5,291 nt of DNA from Thermoflexales bacterium (GTDB lineage Bacteria > Chloroflexota > Anaerolineae > Fen-1058), in the NCBI GenBank assembly GCA_017882055.1, contig JADGQE010000288.1:1-5291 (forward strand), written 5' to 3'. A program made the position numbers and the translations under genes. Every line of letters starts with the position of its first letter. The first letter of the stretch is position 1. This document shows positions 4,309-5,291 of the stretch, piece after piece. The notes beneath the pieces were generated by a model. The model saw only the letters and a program-made list of their open reading frames with translations. It did not search any database and was not told where the DNA came from.

Positions 4309-5291
4309 ATGCAGAGCAAAAGAGTTTGGGTTCGATTCAGTGTCGTCGTCGCTCTGGTGAGCGCACTCGTGCTGGTTAGTTCGGTTGCGGCCCAGGGCAC
4401 CGCAACGGTGCGCGTCGATCCGGCAACGGTGACAGTCGCGCCAGGTCAGGCGTTTACCTTGTCGATTAAGGTAGACAATGTAACCAACCTCAGCGCCTTT
4501 GAGATTCACCTCGCATTTGACCCTGCGATTCTTCAGGTGACACAGGCCGCCAATGGCGGCTTAGTGTCGGCTGATTTCGTCGCTCAAAACACCGCAGACA
4601 ATAACGGCGGCACCCTCGATTACGCTGTGGCTCAGATCAATAAACCAGCCGTCAATGGCAGCGGCACTCTGGTGACGATTAACTTCACTGCCAAAGCCGC
4701 TGGCACTTCGCAAATTGCGTTCCGTGCCACTCCGGCAGCGCCGACGGGCGTTATCCTGGCTGATCCGAATGGCATGGCCATCGCGGTGACTTTGCAGCCG
4801 GGTACCGTCACGGTTTCAGGCCCGACGCAACCTACCAACACCCCAACGCCGACCGTAACCCCTGGGGGGCCCACTGCCACGCCTACTCCGACTAGAACGC
4901 CCGGGCCCACGCCCACACCTGTGACTGGAACGCCTGGGCCGTATCCAATCCTGGGCAATCACACGGTGCAGTCAGGCGAGTCGCTCTACTGCATTGGCCG
5001 CGCGTACGGCATATCGCCATGGGCAATTGCCTCGCAGAATTCGATCCCGTGGCCGTACACAATTTATGCCGGCAAAGTGCTGGCGATCCCGAATGCGCCG
5101 TGGGTTAACATTCCCAGTGGCCCGATCTGTATCCGACAGTTTGGCACCGGGCCAGTGCCCACTCCTGTGCCGGGCACGCCCGTACCCACTCCCGTGCCTG
5201 GCAGTTGTCGGGCTTTCTACACAATCGTATGGGGCGACACATTGTATAGTATTGCATATAGATACAATGCCAACGTTTACACGCTGGCCGC
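4309..5291 (+). CDS. Secreted cohesin-LysM protein (3' end beyond the window)
   Basis: The frame stays open to the window edge: 327 codons plus two bases, with no stop. Residues 1-28 are a signal peptide with likely cleavage after Val26-Ala27-Ala28. Residues about 32-170 are a cohesin-type beta-sandwich, with FEIHLAFDPAILQV (64-77) and GSGTLVTINFTAKAAGTSQI (117-136) as its clearest signatures. Residues 172-212 are a low-complexity Thr/Pro linker. Residues 218-262 are a complete LysM (HTVQSGESLYCIGRAYGIS, then AGKVLAIPN), which in this family binds N-acetylglucosamine-containing glycans such as peptidoglycan. Residues 282-299 are a second linker made of two copies of a 9-residue unit. Residue 303 onward starts another LysM (FYTIVWGDTLYSIAYRYNANV) cut by the window end. 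Cys228, Cys274 and Cys300 may form disulfides. GGAGGT (4299-4304), 4 nt before the ATG, gives a strong start. The likely role is a cell-surface or glycan-bound receptor presenting a cohesin. More LysM repeats may follow. Confidence 0.88.
   Translation, partial: MQSKRVWVRFSVVVALVSALVLVSSVAAQGTATVRVDPATVTVAPGQAFTLSIKVDNVTNLSAFEIHLAFDPAILQVTQAANGGLVSADFVAQNTADNNGGTLDYAVAQINKPAVNGSGTLVTINFTAKAAGTSQIAFRATPAAPTGVILADPNGMAIAVTLQPGTVTVSGPTQPTNTPTPTVTPGGPTATPTPTRTPGPTPTPVTGTPGPYPILGNHTVQSGESLYCIGRAYGISPWAIASQNSIPWPYTIYAGKVLAIPNAPWVNIPSGPICIRQFGTGPVPTPVPGTPVPTPVPGSCRAFYTIVWGDTLYSIAYRYNANVYTLA
4822..4944 (+). repeat. Low-complexity Thr/Pro linker-coding stretch
   Basis: Codons 172-212 of the cohesin-LysM gene encode a linker dominated by Pro and Thr with scattered Gly (for example TNTPTPTVTPGG), separating the cohesin from the first LysM. 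The DNA is rich in CC, AC and CG steps and gives long Gly/Val-rich open frames on the opposite strand, which are by-products. Such linkers are flexible spacers in secreted modular proteins and may be O-glycosylated. Confidence 0.7.
5152..5205 (+). repeat. Two tandem 27-nt units in the inter-LysM linker
   Basis: Codons 282-290 (PVPTPVPGT) and 291-299 (PVPTPVPGS) are consecutive copies of one 9-residue unit. The DNA copies differ mainly at third codon positions, so the duplication is not very recent or protein-level selection keeps the motif. It acts as a spacer between LysM modules and could vary in copy number between strains. Confidence 0.7.

Noticed and set aside
4060..4509. 149-codon minus-strand frame covering the intergenic region before the cohesin-LysM gene
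   Set aside because: It overlaps a strong hairpin, a consensus promoter and two plus-strand genes, and its translation has no recognisable features.
4632..4958. 108-codon minus-strand frame with Gly/Val repeats
   Set aside because: The repetitive translation is the reverse complement of the Thr/Pro linker and cohesin coding sequence, a usual by-product of such linkers.

Overview
The window reads like a fragment of a Chloroflexota (Anaerolineae-type) chromosome, probably from a metagenome-assembled or environmental genome. This is an inference from protein style, not from a marker gene. The supporting signs are a long penicillin-acylase-family hydrolase with an N-terminal membrane anchor, secreted cohesin-like and dockerin modules, Thr/Pro linkers of the 'TPTPT' kind, and LysM modules with 'YCIGRAYGISPWAIA'-style wording. 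Base composition is moderately GC-rich and similar across all three genes. All three genes lie on the plus strand.

Layout: 1-177 is a non-coding leader with two strong stem-loops (11-31 and 53-74), a short match to the Tn5/Nextera mosaic end (87-100) and a plausible promoter (116-144). 178-2721 is a complete penicillin acylase family protein of 847 aa. 2722-2993 is intergenic and carries an ACACGGATT-type repeat with an inverted copy followed by a T-run, a 10-bp palindrome and a short direct repeat. 2994-4124 is a complete secreted protein of 376 aa: signal peptide, divergent cohesin-like domain, carboxypeptidase-regulatory-like beta-sandwich, then a C-terminal dockerin with two intact calcium loops. 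A strong hairpin (4140-4166) follows it. 4125-4308 is intergenic and holds palindromic motifs and the best promoter of the window (4245-4274). 4309 to the window end is the first 327 codons of a secreted protein: signal peptide, cohesin domain, Thr/Pro linker, one complete LysM, a short Pro/Val linker and the start of a second LysM.

How they may work together: all three products are predicted to act outside the cytoplasm. The second and third genes are neighbours and carry complementary module types, a dockerin and a cohesin, the latter joined to glycan-binding LysM modules. This suggests, as inference only, a small non-cellulosomal attachment system in which a LysM-anchored cohesin protein could hold dockerin-bearing partners at the cell wall or a glycan surface. 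The acylase has its own promoter and ends well before the repeat region, so there is no firm evidence that it belongs to the same system. I see no RNA gene, CRISPR array or transposase in the window.
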